38,427 bases of DNA from Acanthaster planci (GCF_001949145.1 NW_019091372.1:1922088-1960514), one strand, 5' to 3'; positions 11,046 through 23,900 are shown, numbered from the stretch's first letter. Made by a program: numbers and translations. The notes: generated from the letters alone by a model not told the origin.

Positions 11046-11840
11046 GTATAAAAAAGTTGAAGAACCAGCTCAGCTCCACCAGCTCCATATAGAACTGGTT
11101 AGGAACTAGATCTTTTGTTAGTATTTGATCATTTAAATGATACACCATTTGGAAATGTACCAAACTTTGCTAACCAGAGTAACCACATCCATTCAATTCC
11201 TACATTTACTGAAGGGAAAAATAAAAAAAAAATGTTTTGAGTTTATGACAAAGTAATTAATACATGTGAGCCACATGTAACACAGAATTAGCCAAACTAT
11301 CAGTTAAAAGTCAACTCAGTAGGACGGTACAAATTCACAAACTCAGTTCAGTACTATAAAACTTGACACGAAAAATATTGTTCTACAAAGTACTTGTGTT
11401 ATTTCTTTGTAACATAACTATACAGAAACAGAAACTGACAAATGATTATTCATTTTACATTATAGGTCTTGCAATACTGATAATTTTGTTTTATACACAT
11501 TAAGACCAGTATGGTTTAATACGAAGCGGGAATTTAAACCAGAGAACAGAAACAAGCATGAGAAAAACAAATCCAATGATCTTTATGTGAAATTTTGCCT
11601 GCAAAAACAATGATTAAAGGTGTAATGTGCAATATGTTTTAAGTATAATGAGGTTGAGTGTGAAGTTCCCCAAGGTAAATTACGGCCCCTTCAAAAAAGA
11701 AATTCAAGGAACTGCTTCAGAAAAAAATTCCCCTTTCCAAAACATGGCCCAATTTCATGGCTGCAGAAAATGTTGAGTTTTATGCAAGCAAAGAATTTTG
11801 CTCTATGTGCACGAGGATGCATCCTGTAAACTCTACATTC

Positions 11841-12246
11841 TCTGCTTACAGAATAAGCCTTGTATGAGTTAACTTTGACCCAAATCTGGTACACTGAGTT
11901 CTTTAAATTCATGTGAACATAACTTGAATTATCCTTACTAAAACCACTGTTGCTATACCTCGTGATTCGGGCAAGCGTTTGCTTAGTTACATAAGAGATG
12001 CCTTGCAACAATACACTGTTCTCAATGGTTAAAGAGGGCAGAAAGGAACTAGTCCATTCCAGAGATGGTGGTCGCTATGCGAAAGCTTGCCCCGAATCAG
12101 AAGGTATAGCAACAGTGTCTTTAGTCTGGGGAATTAGAATCGTTATGTTTATGTGTAGTCGGATAACTCAGTGCACCAGATTTTATTCAAATTCAACTTG
12201 CAAATGGCTTATTGGCACAAATTTCTATGATTCTGCTGTAAGCACG
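11841..12246. mobile_element. Imperfect palindromic foldback element (about 400 bp)
   Basis: The two halves are reverse complements over most of their length. Left-arm blocks such as TCTGCTTACAG, AAATCTGGTACACTGAGTT, GTTGCTATACCT and GATTCGGG-CAAGC reappear inverted on the right (CTGTAAGCA, ACTCAGTGCACCAGATTT, AGGTATAGCAAC, GCTTGCCCCGAATC). The right arm carries about 22 bp absent from the left. Local identity is highest near the centre. No coding frame and no clear target-site duplication. It fits a MITE or foldback transposon family. Confidence 0.75.
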
Positions 12247-12525
12247 AGACAGGGGTCCAGTGGCCTCTTTGTTTCACACTGATCTGGATCTCCATCGGTG
12301 ATCCCTATGCTGGTTCCCACCATCCACTGTGCAGGGTTTTGGTGTCTGTAAACCAGCAATGGATCCAGAATAGACTTTATTCATGGGGATGGCCAAATTG
12401 AGTTTGAAAGCGAGGTTAACTCTTCATTTTTTTAATGTTGAGAGTGCAAATGAAGCAATAAAATGAAATTTCATTTCAAAATTTGAAATCATGCCCTGGT
12501 CCCCAAATCAGCAGACTTAGATTAA

Positions 12526-12587
12526 CCCTAACAGTCCTGAATCCTCCAATTTTAATATGATTTTGCACACACCCTAGGGGGTTAGGG
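12526..12587. mobile_element. 62-bp piggyBac-like MITE with TTAA flanks
   Basis: The element begins CCCTAAC and ends GTTAGGG (perfect 7-bp terminal inverted repeats). It is flanked on both sides by TTAA (12522-12525 and 12588-12591). A TTAA target duplication plus termini starting CCC is the signature of the piggyBac superfamily. At 62 bp it is non-autonomous and very small. The TTAGGG words may also read as telomere-like, but there is no tandem array. Confidence 0.6.
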
Positions 12588-15094
12588 TTAACTTGAGTAT
12601 TGGCTCATCCAAAAATATGCACTACCTTGTAGGCATTTTGTGGTTTCATTACTTGGCAATACTGCATGTATGTACACAAAGTTTTAAGTTGCTGACACCG
12701 AAAGTGGATATCCCCCTTTTAAAGCAAACTGAACTTCCGAGTTAATGAGGAGTTTTTGTCTGGGTTACCAGCCAAAATGTAATGCAGTGATACGGTGAAG
12801 AATTGGATAGACACTTGGACTGTGAAACTTTATTCTCCAACATTTTTTCCAAGGCTAGATATGTGGAAATTGTAATTGAAGTTGAAAAAATGTCTCTAGA
12901 AAATTTCAATTGACCCCCCCCCAATTTTTTAAAGAGAAAAAAAATTACAAATTGTTATTTTATTTCTTCCCCACACGGGCGAATGTAAAGTGGACTTCAC
13001 ACAATCAACCAATCCCCATGCTTGGTAGTGAATCGTTTTGTTTAATCTAATAAATCTAACAGTCTTAGTACTAGTACTCTTTACAAGTCATATAGCCTTG
13101 TCAAAAGAAGGAAAACAAAAATTACAGCCCACAATGTATACCATCGTCTATTATAACAAACAGGTGTTTCATCTTTCGAGATGCCATGAATGCCTTAATA
13201 ACAGGTATCTTATTTGAGTAATATCTTTGTTTAAAAAAGACGCAGACTATATACGAACATGTATTCATATGTACAGTGCATACATAACTTAAGTTTTAAA
13301 CAATGATTTATATAAGTGATATTTATGTTTTTTCTTTGTAACTCTGTACAGTGTATTATTGCTGCATAGCCAACACATGTTTGTGCTTTCTCATATCCAT
13401 AGCGATGATCTCTGGTTCAAAATGGAAACAACAGATGTCTTCACATATTTCTTCCAAACGTTCATCATGTTGATGTCATAGAGGGCAAAGTCCTATCCAA
13501 TTCGGAAGATACGGATTATGAAGTACTGTGCACAGCGGCACGTAGATACAATGTTCCAAATGAAATGGTTCCTGAAAGTCCAAGGAACTGTGAACTGGTT
13601 CTCTGTTTGGTTCCAGCTGGAACTTGACATGAAATACTGAGCGCATTATGAGATTTTATTTTGGCATTGTAGTGCACGGTCCACTTGTACTAAAGAACAA
13701 CCTCGCTTTTCATAAAACTATGAAAAATTAATAAGCACAGAATTTCACAGAAGTGTTAGAACTTGTTTGCACATGGGGTAATAAGTTCTCCTTTAAATTC
13801 CAGCCAAAAAAACAAACCAAAAAACACTAGTTTTATAGTGAATGTACAAGGCAATACAAAAGTAACAGCAGCAGCCATTACATTTTGAAACACATTAAAC
13901 AAATTAAGGCCATGACCAAAAAAACCCGCAGAGCTGGAACATCTTCAGATCAGACTCCATTTTGGTTCCAAAGTCCATATGTGACTGGATCCCACAAACT
14001 GAATCTTAAGCTCCCCATTCCTCAGAAATTTTACAGTAGTGTGGATCAAAAAGAGCAAAGTGTGCTCTTTCTTTTGGTGTATCACTCGACCTGTCATCCT
14101 GATGACAATGGAGATTAGGCGAGTGAAAAATGTTGAGATTTTCCAGTGATTAATATTGTACAAGATTCTTTTCAAGGCTTTTAATGCCAAAGTGGCTCTA
14201 GCAACTTCTGACAAGTGTTGTAGGCTGGGTCACAAGTGTGCGTACCTACATGTATGTGCCCAACATTTACCGCCATTTTCTGACAAGTTAGTGCATCCTA
14301 AACACAAAAGCCTACCATTTTGGAAACAAAATGGCATCATCCACCGATGCCATCATGTCATAACTCTTTGTCTCTGACCCAAAACCAATATGTCAGGGAA
14401 CAAATTAATTTCAAGGTTCCACATTATTTGGAACCTAAGTGTGCTTCAAACAAGTTTTGAATTAAAAAAATATTCAGAATTTAAAAATAAAGAAACTGTC
14501 TACTTTGAAATTGATTTTTCCGACTGCAAGAACCATTTCATGACAGAACAGATCAGCGATTCATATTCTATACATTTTTACAAGAAAGGAAGAAATTTTT
14601 GTTTTCATCGTAAAAAAAAGATTTTTGTTTGTCTTCTCTTTTACAATGAGATTTAGAAACAGTTTTATAATTTACAAAAAGCAATCTTTATCAAGTGTAT
14701 CTTACTTCTTCATTTAACTGAATAAATAAAAGAAATTGGGAAATCCATTTCCAAAGTAGAGATGTCTTTTCAAAGTACATTACTATTATTTGTTCTAATT
14801 CTTGAATCAAGTAGGCCATGTTTGCAGAACCTTCAGAACCTTGATTAAAGCAGCTTCTCAAGTGATTAAATAGGTTTCCAAGTAATAGTCCACTGTAATG
14901 TCCCATTTATACAGCAATGGACGCTGCGGTGATTAAGCAAGTTCCTGTTCTTTTTGGAACCATTGTTTTGGAACCGTGCAAAGCCCACAGTCGGTGACAT
15001 TGAGCCTTGTTGTCAGTGTGATCTCAGTGGGAACAGCTGTTCCAGAGTTCATGTGGAAAGTCACCGCCCATAGTTTCCCTTCTGAAGGATGAAA

Positions 15095-15400
15095 TGCACA
15101 AGTACAGCCAGGGACTTCCTTGTAGGAATGCCTGATGTTCCCGGGCTTTCCTTGTCAAAATGCACAGGCACAGCCAAAAACTTCCTCAAAGGAAAACCTC
15201 TTTTCCTTGCCTCCTTGTCATATTGCACAGGCACAACCAGGGACTTCTGACTTCACGTGGGAAAACCTCTTTCCCAAGGTTTTCAGTGCTTTAAGAATAC
15301 ACAGGCACAGCCAAGACCTTCCTTATGGGAAACTTCCTTCGCCGGGATTTCCCATGCTTCCTTGTCAGAGTGCACAGACACAGTCAAGGAATTCTGTTGA
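15095..15400. repeat. Tandem repeat of 63-75 bp, five diverged copies
   Basis: Copies start at about 15095, 15161, 15224, 15299 and 15371, each with a (TGCACAGGCACAGCCA)-like head followed by ACTTCC, a gggaaac block and CCTTGTCA. Spacings are 66, 63, 75 and 72 bp. The array lies in the 3' flank of liprin-alpha. The 90-codon open frame running through it is explained by the repeat and shows no coding signature. Confidence 0.8.
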
Positions 15401-15783
15401 GAAATAGCTTGTGTACCAAGGCCTATCCCAGTGGGAAAAGAAAGTGTTTCCATCTAAACCAGATGATCTCTATACAAGAACATTTTAAGTGCAACAAGTG
15501 TCAGGTGTCAGACTTTAATTTTGATTTCAAAATACAATCTGAAAATTGTTTTGGAGTATTAAACTGACTCTCAAAATATTATTCGAGACTGGAATTAAAA
15601 GGAAAAATCTAGCCTATTTCCTAATCTCTTTGAAGATATTTCTAGCTGATATAAATAAATAGATATGAGTGAGAAATCTTCTGGTGGGATCACCGTGGAA
15701 ATAAATGCCATTACTAAGAAACAATACTTGCAATAAATACTAAAAATCTAGTTAATATCTTAAAGATACAAATCCAGCCTGAA

Positions 15784-16985
15784 AGGATTTAATAACCAAC
15801 AACTAGATAGTGACCAGTCTGAACTGCTTTGAACCAGTTGAGCCTGAACTGGACTGGTCAGTCTTCGATACAATTCTATATATCGAGGGAAATGCTGGAA
15901 TGAGAAAACAGAGAGTTCAAGAGAAATTCGAAGCTGGGTGCCAAATCAGGCTTTTTGGTCTTTGTCAACTGGTTTGAGCTGGTCGATAAGTAATTCCTTT
16001 GGGCTTGAACTACCAGTCGGGTGTTTCCTGCAAGATACTGGGACACAATGCTCGTTCCTTCAGCAGATTCTCTAGGCAATACCTCCTGCAACGGTTTCGC
16101 TGCAGCAAAGGCTTCGAGATGGTCAAATCCAGATTGGACCAGTTTCAACCGGTTCCACAAATTCCTGTATTTGTTGAGGTGATGTATGAAAAGCAAGTGT
16201 CACCTAAGGAGAACCAAGAAGCCACTAAGCCTTTTTTGTGTGTCATCACACTGGAGGATCTTGGCTGGAGTGTACTGGCCAGAACCGATTGGAACCAGTG
16301 GAGGGGTAGTCAGCTGACTGCTTCCATCACTTGGCTGTGAAACCAGTTTTGTCTGGATCTGAGATGCGAAATTTTCTAAACTGGTTTGCGAAAAGTATCC
16401 TTTGGAATATAACTGACAGTGTTATGGCAGGGTGGTTCTAAAATTGGCGTGATCCAATCTCGACCGGCTCTGGTGTGGGTTATTCAGCTGCAGATTTTGT
16501 TTTGGACTCTGCTTCTCTGACCATTTTTTTTTTAAAATTTTCAGGGTGATGCGTAAAATTTATCAGCCTGTTAACGTCATCTTTTACTGGTTACTGCCTG
16601 TCTGAACCAAAACAGCATTGTTACAAGACATGAAAAACCTCGCTCTTTGGGCTGTAAATAATGATGGTAAGACAGCAACTGCTCTTGAATTGGTTGAAAT
16701 CACTGTAAACGGATGTGGGCGCACTCCAAGAAGGGGCAACTTCAAAGCACCTGCCGATTTTCATGAGCAAGCAACTCCAACTCATCCTCCTGGACCAACA
16801 GCACTTTTCTGTCGACCTGATCCACGCATCATTGGCCTGACTGCGAGTTCCAGCTGGCTGGAACCAGTCCGTACCAGTTCTGTGCCGGTATGCTTCCAGA
16901 CATCTTTATCCCTCCTGGCATGCCTTGGCCAGCACGAGTGAAGGCTGCCTATGACCGGTTCCTACCAGTCCCTCTGGCAGTGAAG
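15784..16985. repeat. Degenerate decamer arrays (AACCAGTT/AACTGGTT type) in the liprin-alpha 3' flank
   Basis: There are several clusters where (A/G)AC(C/T)(A/G)GT-like words recur at about 10-bp steps: 15814-15862, 15964-16020, 16128-16165, 16262-16310, 16850-16895 and 16955-16985. For example, near 16856 GGCTGGAACC is followed by AGTCCGTACC and AGTTCTGTGC. The same family occurs at 25364-25576 and 36845-37256. Confidence 0.6.
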
Positions 16986-17697
16986 ATTTTTTTTTATCAC
17001 ACTGGAATGTGGGAAGGGTTGGTCTTCAGTGGCGCATATACCACCCTGTTGGTCCCAAATAGTGTTTACATATGCTAACTGCCACCTGAAACAAACAGTG
17101 CAGCGGGGAAGAGAGTACGAAAGACAGAATTTGAATTATGGTACCTAAAACTGGTGTCGTTTTGTGAATAAAAGAGATGTGCTCACTCATTCCAGGATGC
17201 TGATGCACTGATCAGAAAGAATTCTGATTGAGTGATTGGGAAGGTGTTCATTTTCTCATACAGAGGAAGGACATGGTTTTCCATGGATAATGTTCTACAG
17301 TGGCAGAACAATTTTTTTAATGTGTGGGCAGCAGTTTTGACACCATCAGATGTCAGACCAATCCATTAGGCACTGCCCCACCGTTTCCTATATACTAGGA
17401 CCTCCCAAGAGTAGAAGAAAAGTGTTGACAAAGTGAGGGGTCACTGGTCCACCAGTTCAGCTGTGAGTGTTGTTGCCTACCACTGCAGCAGTGTTTATGC
17501 AGCAACCTGGGTATTATTTTGCACACAAGACTGAAATGACTGGATGTACCGGTAGTGGACGGAGGATTAAAACGGAACTACAGACAAAAACGTGATTCCA
17601 GGTCCTAGGGACACCCAGTTAGTGCTATGTCCATATTTCCTGTCACATCCCCAACATACCTGAGGTTTATATGTGAGTTGTGATGTCTCTACTCCTG

Positions 17698-17919
17698 TCA
17701 GCAGGAGTATGTCTGCACAGCGGGCCGGTCCCCCTCGGCCGTCGTGGACCCCTGAGGCTTAGGAGCTGCATTTGACCTCTGAATTGGCGACCCCGGGGCC
17801 GTGGCATCCTGAGATGTCGCCCCGGGGGCTGCCCCTTCCTTACCCTTGGGCGAGGTGCCGTCTTTGAGCTTTAACATCCTTCGCCAGGATGGACCCCTCT
17901 TGAACTTGCTTCCCACGTC
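17698..17919 (-). CDS. PPFIA: Liprin-alpha terminal exon with PDZ-binding C-terminus
   Basis: 222 nt including the stop. Acceptor tttttggtcacag. It starts [19 protein letters not shown], matching the family (F)RRAPSWR(K/R) motif, then a diverged Ala/Pro/Ser/Thr-rich tail, and ends VQTYSC. Vertebrate liprin-alphas end VRTYSC, which binds PDZ domains of GRIP-type proteins, so this function is probably kept. Confidence 0.95.
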   Translation of the reverse strand, partial: DVGSKFKRGPSWRRMLKLKDGTSPKGKEGAAPGATSQDATAPGSPIQRSNAAPKPQGSTTAEGDRPAVQTYSC

Positions 17920-20900
17920 CTGTGACCAAAAACACAAGACCCAAGGGGAGTCAGGTTGGCAAGGTAGTTCTTTCCTGGCCTTTCACCTCTATGGCCCGGG
18001 TTCAATTCTACATTTAACATATCATCATTAAACAGCGCACTTGAACATAACAATATGAAATTAGCACTTCATAAATCAATAAATCATTAAATTATTATAA
18101 TTAAAAGACAAGTATTGACAGATTTCTGTGCAGAACTTCACGACTGGCCAACTAAAGCATGGATCAGTCTACTTTCCAGAAGGTCTAAGGTATATGTTCA
18201 GCGTAGCTGTCTCAAGAGAATTCTTTTAGCCAACTGCTAGGCATGATAATTCCACCATACTACAAAAACTCTCGGACAATACTAAGAATCTCTGCTTAAG
18301 TTTCCAGCAAGAGTTTTGTTACTCTTTAACATTCAAATGATATTCATCATGAAATGCAACCAATAGACGTTTTTCAAGCGACGTAACATGGCAGGCAAAG
18401 GCATTTCAGGAAGCATGTCAAGTCCTTGGAGGTGCGTGCATTAGGAATCTGTGTATTTCTACTGGGGATTTCATGTACGTCAGAATGTTGAGAGACTTTG
18501 AAAGCCCGCACCTTTCCGCGCACATCCATGTAACTGAATGCCAACTGTCAAAAATCACGAGACTGAAAATCCTCAATTGATAGACTTTTACGAGGGAAGA
18601 CCTCTGTATGGCACGTAAATTGATCAAGACACGGCAGCCATCAGTAATTACCTGTGTCCCCTTGTAGCTCAGGAGAAAGGACAATACACCATGTACTATA
18701 ATACTGTAGGCCCTTACTTTAAGAAGTATCAAACGAGCACATCAACAAGCCAGCGACTCCTGACATGAGGTTCCTGCAAGAATATAGAGGTGGAGGGAAA
18801 AGCAAACTAAACACACCTCTTCCATTCTTCTTTCGGTCCCCAACGCCAGTAAGTTGTTGTACTCCCTCTCCAGTAGCTGTCGCGCTTGAGTGTTCTGCGT
18901 CGGGATCTGCAGGGCCAGGGCAAGTGCTTGGTGGTCGAACGCCTCATCCAGCGCAATCAGGGCCCCGTGCACCCCGCTCTCGATCAGGTTGTTGGCATAC
19001 TCCCTGAGACCGATGGAGACGATCCACTTGATGACGCGGTCGTTGCTCCATACTAGTACATCTGTCGAAGGACAGAGCAGAATGAAAGATGCATGTGAAG
19101 TGACACGGCTTCATGGTCTGGTGTTTTGAATGCAAAGTTGTAGGGCAGTGGCAGACAGTAACATTTGTGTCTTTTGTAACTGGCCAAAGCAGCCACCTGT
19201 TGGCTTCCACAGGTGTGTGGGTTTAAAATCTTACCAATAAGCACAACTTAAGACACTCTTTATAAAACTGCTTCTTCCCAAACAGGAAGAAATGGCTACT
19301 TGTGAGTGCAAAGATGGTTATCGCCTTTGATTAGCTGTACACTCCCAAGGGAGCTGAGATGACCTTACGAATGATTGTGGATCCAGTGAGATGTAATCGC
19401 AATGCAGTGTCTTGATCCCAACAAATATGTGCTTAGTTAAGACAGCACATTTAATGCTGTAAATATGATACCATTGATATCAACATTCTATAGAATGTTA
19501 CAAAGCCAGACAACAGTTTTAGAAATTAAACCATGAAACTTGTCATATGTTTTGCAAAGTGACACCAAGTTCAAGCCTGCACAGGCCTGACAGAAAAGCA
19601 GTCCACACAAGATTTACTGGATCACTTCCATGCTGACATTCTGGGATTTCCCACCTTTGATTTCGTTAGCACTTTGATCTCTCCGCCGCTTGAGCTCATT
19701 CCGGTCGTAGTTGACTTTTTTGAGGCACATGATGCCGTACTGGAGGCTGGTTCTGCAAAGTAACGTAGAAACACCCAAAATTTAATAAATCTTACCCGCG
19801 TTCATCACTGTTATAGCATAAAATTTGTGGAATTTCTACAAGTATTCCATGCTGACTAAACTTCTGCAGTGTCTTTTAATCCCATATTCAGACACCAATC
19901 CTCCAGCATCTGACTCAAAAACAGAGTATGCTTGGCCAATGTTCTAGTCTTGGTACAAAGTTGTTGAGAACCAGTGACAAGCTGGGATCTTGGCTGGTAA
20001 CCTTAGTACTGCCGAACAAATCTGTGTACTTGGAAACTGAGAGCCCTTGTCCCCCCTTGCTCTTGGGAGAGGAGTGGGTTGGGGGTGGGAGAGGAGTGGG
20101 TTGGGGGTGGGAGAGGAGTGGGTTGAGAGGAGNNNNNNNNNNNNNNNNNNNNNNNNNNNNNNNNNNNNNNNNNNNNNNNNNNNNNNNNNNNNNNNNNNNN
20201 NNNNNNNNNNNNNNNNNNNNNNNNNNNNNNNNNNNNNNNNNNNNNNNNGTTGGGGGTGGGAGAGGAGTGGGTTGGGGGTGGGAGAGGAGTGGGTTGGGGG
20301 TGGGAGAGGAGTGGGTTGGGGGTGGGGGAGACACTCGCGCACCTGTGGAAATTGTCCACCATCTTGAGTTGTCCCCTCATGTCCTTCTTGTTGAGGTGGT
20401 CCAGCATGCGAGCGTCCACCAAGCACTCCATGAAGGTGGAGCGGTATTGTGGCAGGCCGATGCAAGGTAGCCACTCGTTGCCGATCCACTCGTGGTTCAT
20501 CTCACCGAAGGCTAGAGTCTAGAGGCAGAGCAAAGAAGGATGGAAGGGGCCGTGTGAAATTGCATCTTTTCAATGTGGTGCTAAAGGCCGTGCCAACAAG
20601 TTACAGGTACGGCTGGAAATCACACATGCCCTTATGCAAGCCACTAGCTAGCAGCTGCAGCCACTTCTCATAGATGTATTGTACTTTTGGCTGCAGCCCG
20701 TTGATTTAGACACTGCTCTGCTGTGGTGGGTAAAGTAGCATCCAAAATACTTGGCTACAGCTAGGAATAATGACTGGGCCAACAGAAGAAACTAACGGCG
20801 GCATGGACGTGTGCTACAGCAGGGCACAACCAAGGGCAAGTTCCAATGATGACAACTTGTTGACCACTGGTCAGTTTTTTACCTGGTTACCTGTACACAG

Positions 20901-23900
20901 AATACATATTAGGTATCAGGCAAAATTGACTAGTGGTTGACAAACAGTGGTCACTTGAATTGCCTTGAGTAATTCAGACGTGGAAAAAGCAACACAGCGC
21001 CCTCAGCAACTCGCACAGTGCCAATGGGAGCCAATCCCCACTGCGCATGAAGATGTTACTCACTGTTCTGGAGGTGGGCGGGGCAGAGGGGCTGGTCAAG
21101 CTGACCATCTCCTGAATAGCCAGCCGCAGCTTGAGCCGATGCAGAGGGTTGCTTATGCCAATCTCCCGCTGGATCTCTGTGTCCGACAGTGCCGACATGA
21201 TGGCGCCACTCTTGACATTGGCACGGCAGGCCGCCACGTACCAGGCCGGCATGCCCACCCACAACTCCAGCCAAGCCACTACTGTGGGGCCATTCCACAG
21301 GGCAAAAGGCGTACCAGCCTTAATGGCTTCTGCTAGGAGCTCGTGCCTGGTGGAAAAGAAAAACGTTAAGGCCAAGTTATACTTCAGGTCAATGCCAAAG
21401 AGAATTAGCAGCCGGAAATTCATTGACGTTGAAAGGTGTTCAACTTTTGTGAATTCGCAAGATGAGTATTTGATTTCATATCACGTTACATTTGTGATCA
21501 CTTCTGCTCCAAGCACGAATAAAGCTTCAGACGGTGTGATAAGATTGCTCATTTTATCTTCAAGTAAACTTGAATTCTCAATTCTGACTGGTCGATCCAT
21601 GGCAACAAACAGTGTGACATATAACTGTACGGTTCATATCAAACCCTGCATGATGTGCTATTCTAACTTTGCGCATTGTGCTGTTTTCACGTGAAATGCA
21701 AAACACACAGCTGCACAGTTGACTTAAATTCAACGGGGCACCTTCGCGGGCAAAGGTCCCTATAACATCTTTACTACGCATCAAGTTTGCTTGAAGATAA
21801 ATTGCTTATCATGCTCCCTCTCGTGAAACACAGGATAATGTTGTGCGTCTGTGTCTTGTATACCACTCGGCTGTATACAGGACACAGACGGACTGCATTA
21901 CTATTGTTCGACTTGCACTCATGTGATAATTAACTGTGTAGGGATACTCTAGCCGATGGGGTCTCTGAAATCAGATTATCAATGGAAAACAAATAGGCCC
22001 AGGTGTCCATGTTTAATACTTGCTGCAAGCCATCGTTTGTCTATCGGTGCATCCAAATCTCTTGTCTAGAGCTAGGTCTAGGTCTTCGCTCCATTGGAAA
22101 TGCGTGGAGATGTGTAGACAATAGACCTAGCCGTAGCTCTGGAAGCCCCTTTCGGACATGGCCTATGTCCGAAAGTCTTGGCAGCAGCAACAAGTGACAC
22201 ACTCTTCCATAGACACACATGCTCTAAGTGTGCCCTTAGCCAACCTCTGAACTAGCCAACTGATGTGAGATGGCTACATTCACTAGCTAATAGCTAATAT
22301 CAATGGTCGAGTTCGGGCGGCCTGTTCTTGACACTGGTTTCTTGTTCTCGCGTTTAACGGCGGGAACACGACTCAAGAACACCGTTCTTGGAACAGGATC
22401 ACACACCACCTCCTCATCAAGGTTTTACAGGAACACACGAGAAAACTCGTGAGATTTTAATTTTTGAACAGCTGCAAAAAGTAGGGAGATGGCTTCCAAA
22501 GCCAGAGATGTGGGAAGTTTTGCAAAATTAACATTAATTATATTCCATTACACAGAAATGAATGTTCCTGTTTCAACAGAAAAGAATTCAGCCCATCCAA
22601 ACATTAACTCTCGAATAACATACATAGACGCAACCGTACTGCATGCTGCTTGCCACTAACTACCAGCAATAACCGGTTGTCTGTTCCCGGCGTTTGAGCG
22701 GCCAACCAACGAACAACAAATCGAGTTGTTCGTTAACATACGAGAACAAGCTGCCCAATAATCCTACTGAAGGTGCTCATCTGCCTCAAGCAGAAGCACC
22801 CCTTCTTCAGTTGAAGAGCCACTTTGGTTGGAAAGTTCAATTTGTTGATAGCAATGTGAACGTGGCACGTTCATTTCCTAGTCATTCATGAACCTGCGAA
22901 GTTCTGTTCTGACCGAAGGAGCCTCAGTTGCTAAGAAAATAGCGCCCTCTCTTGGTCCAGCTTGAGGCCCATACAGTTCTTATCACATCTGCTCACCCAG
23001 CCACAACACCAAGTTTGCTAATGTTATTCAATGTAAGTCTGACGTCCATCCTCACAGGTACCCATTTAAGCTCCTGGGTGGAGAGAGGCAAGTAGGAGTA
23101 AAGTGAACCCCCCCCCTTAATATAAAACCAGCCACTGGATTCGAACCCCTGACCTAACGAGAAGCAATCCTAAAAAAACCACTTTGGCACACACGCCCAC
23201 CCAGGACTGAAAAATGAGCAACTCACTTCTTTTTCTTCCTTCTGTCAAAATCACGCTGCTGTCCCCCGGCACCGACAACCAAGGAATCCTGGGAACTTGT
23301 GTCATCCATGTATTGGGCTGTAAACAGAAAAAAAAAAAAGACAGACAAAAATCCTCATGAACTGCAGTCCGTTGAATAACCTGCCGAAAATCAGGTTTGT
23401 GCTTTGACAACATTTTTTTCCTGTAGTAAAATTATTCTCTTTTACACTACAAAATGTCATAAGAACAACTTGACATGTTTTTCTTACAAATTTTGAAGAA
23501 ACGTGAAATTAGCCAAAACAAATTAGTAAAAGCGCAATATTATGCAATGCTGAACTGCAAAGAAGGAAGTAACAATATGCTCTTTAATTAAAAAATTGAG
23601 CAACCAAGGTAAAACATGAAACAAACAATATTATGGAAAATAAGTAAAAAATCAAGAAACAAAAAAAAGGACATAAAAAAAGTTTTGGACAAAACTGCAT
23701 GTTTCTGGCAAGCATCTTACACCACACAACATGCAATTTCATTTTGCTCTAAACTACAGCAAGCTTTCTCTATAACGACAAATAACTTCTCAATACATTG
23801 CAGCATTCTGCCATGTTTGTTTACACAAGAAATTTCTTGATATCTTCATTGATGACATTACTCAAATCTGGTACAAACTGTGAAACTATCTATCTCTCTA

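Larger units (their letters stand above)
8601..17697. other. Long stretch with no supported coding exon; repeats and the liprin-alpha 3' flank
   Basis: Open frames here are short, unrecognised and lack convincing paired splice sites. The right part should contain the liprin-alpha 3' UTR: canonical minus-strand poly(A) signals (TTTATT on plus) occur near 13651, 12957, 12828 and 12375, and I cannot tell which is used. Elements within are annotated separately. They include the foldback at 11841-12246, the piggyBac-like MITE at 12526-12587, a five-copy tandem repeat at 15095-15400, and decamer arrays between 15.8 and 17.0 kb. Confidence 0.5.

Noticed and set aside
12526-12587. Interstitial telomere repeat (TTAGGG)
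   Set aside because: Only single TTAGGG words, in inverted orientation at the two ends of a short element; no tandem array.
15135-15407. 90-codon plus-strand open frame with repeated Gln/Ala motifs
   Set aside because: Explained by the 63-75-bp tandem repeat. There are no splice sites or family resemblance.
16618-16941. 107-codon plus-strand open frame
   Set aside because: It overlaps decamer arrays, has no recognisable domain, and lies in the expected 3' flank of liprin-alpha.
19915-20522. Several long Pro- or Gly-rich open frames spanning the N gap on both strands
   Set aside because: They are products of the 22-bp minisatellite and the gap. Only the SAM2 exon portion (20343-20518) is real coding sequence.
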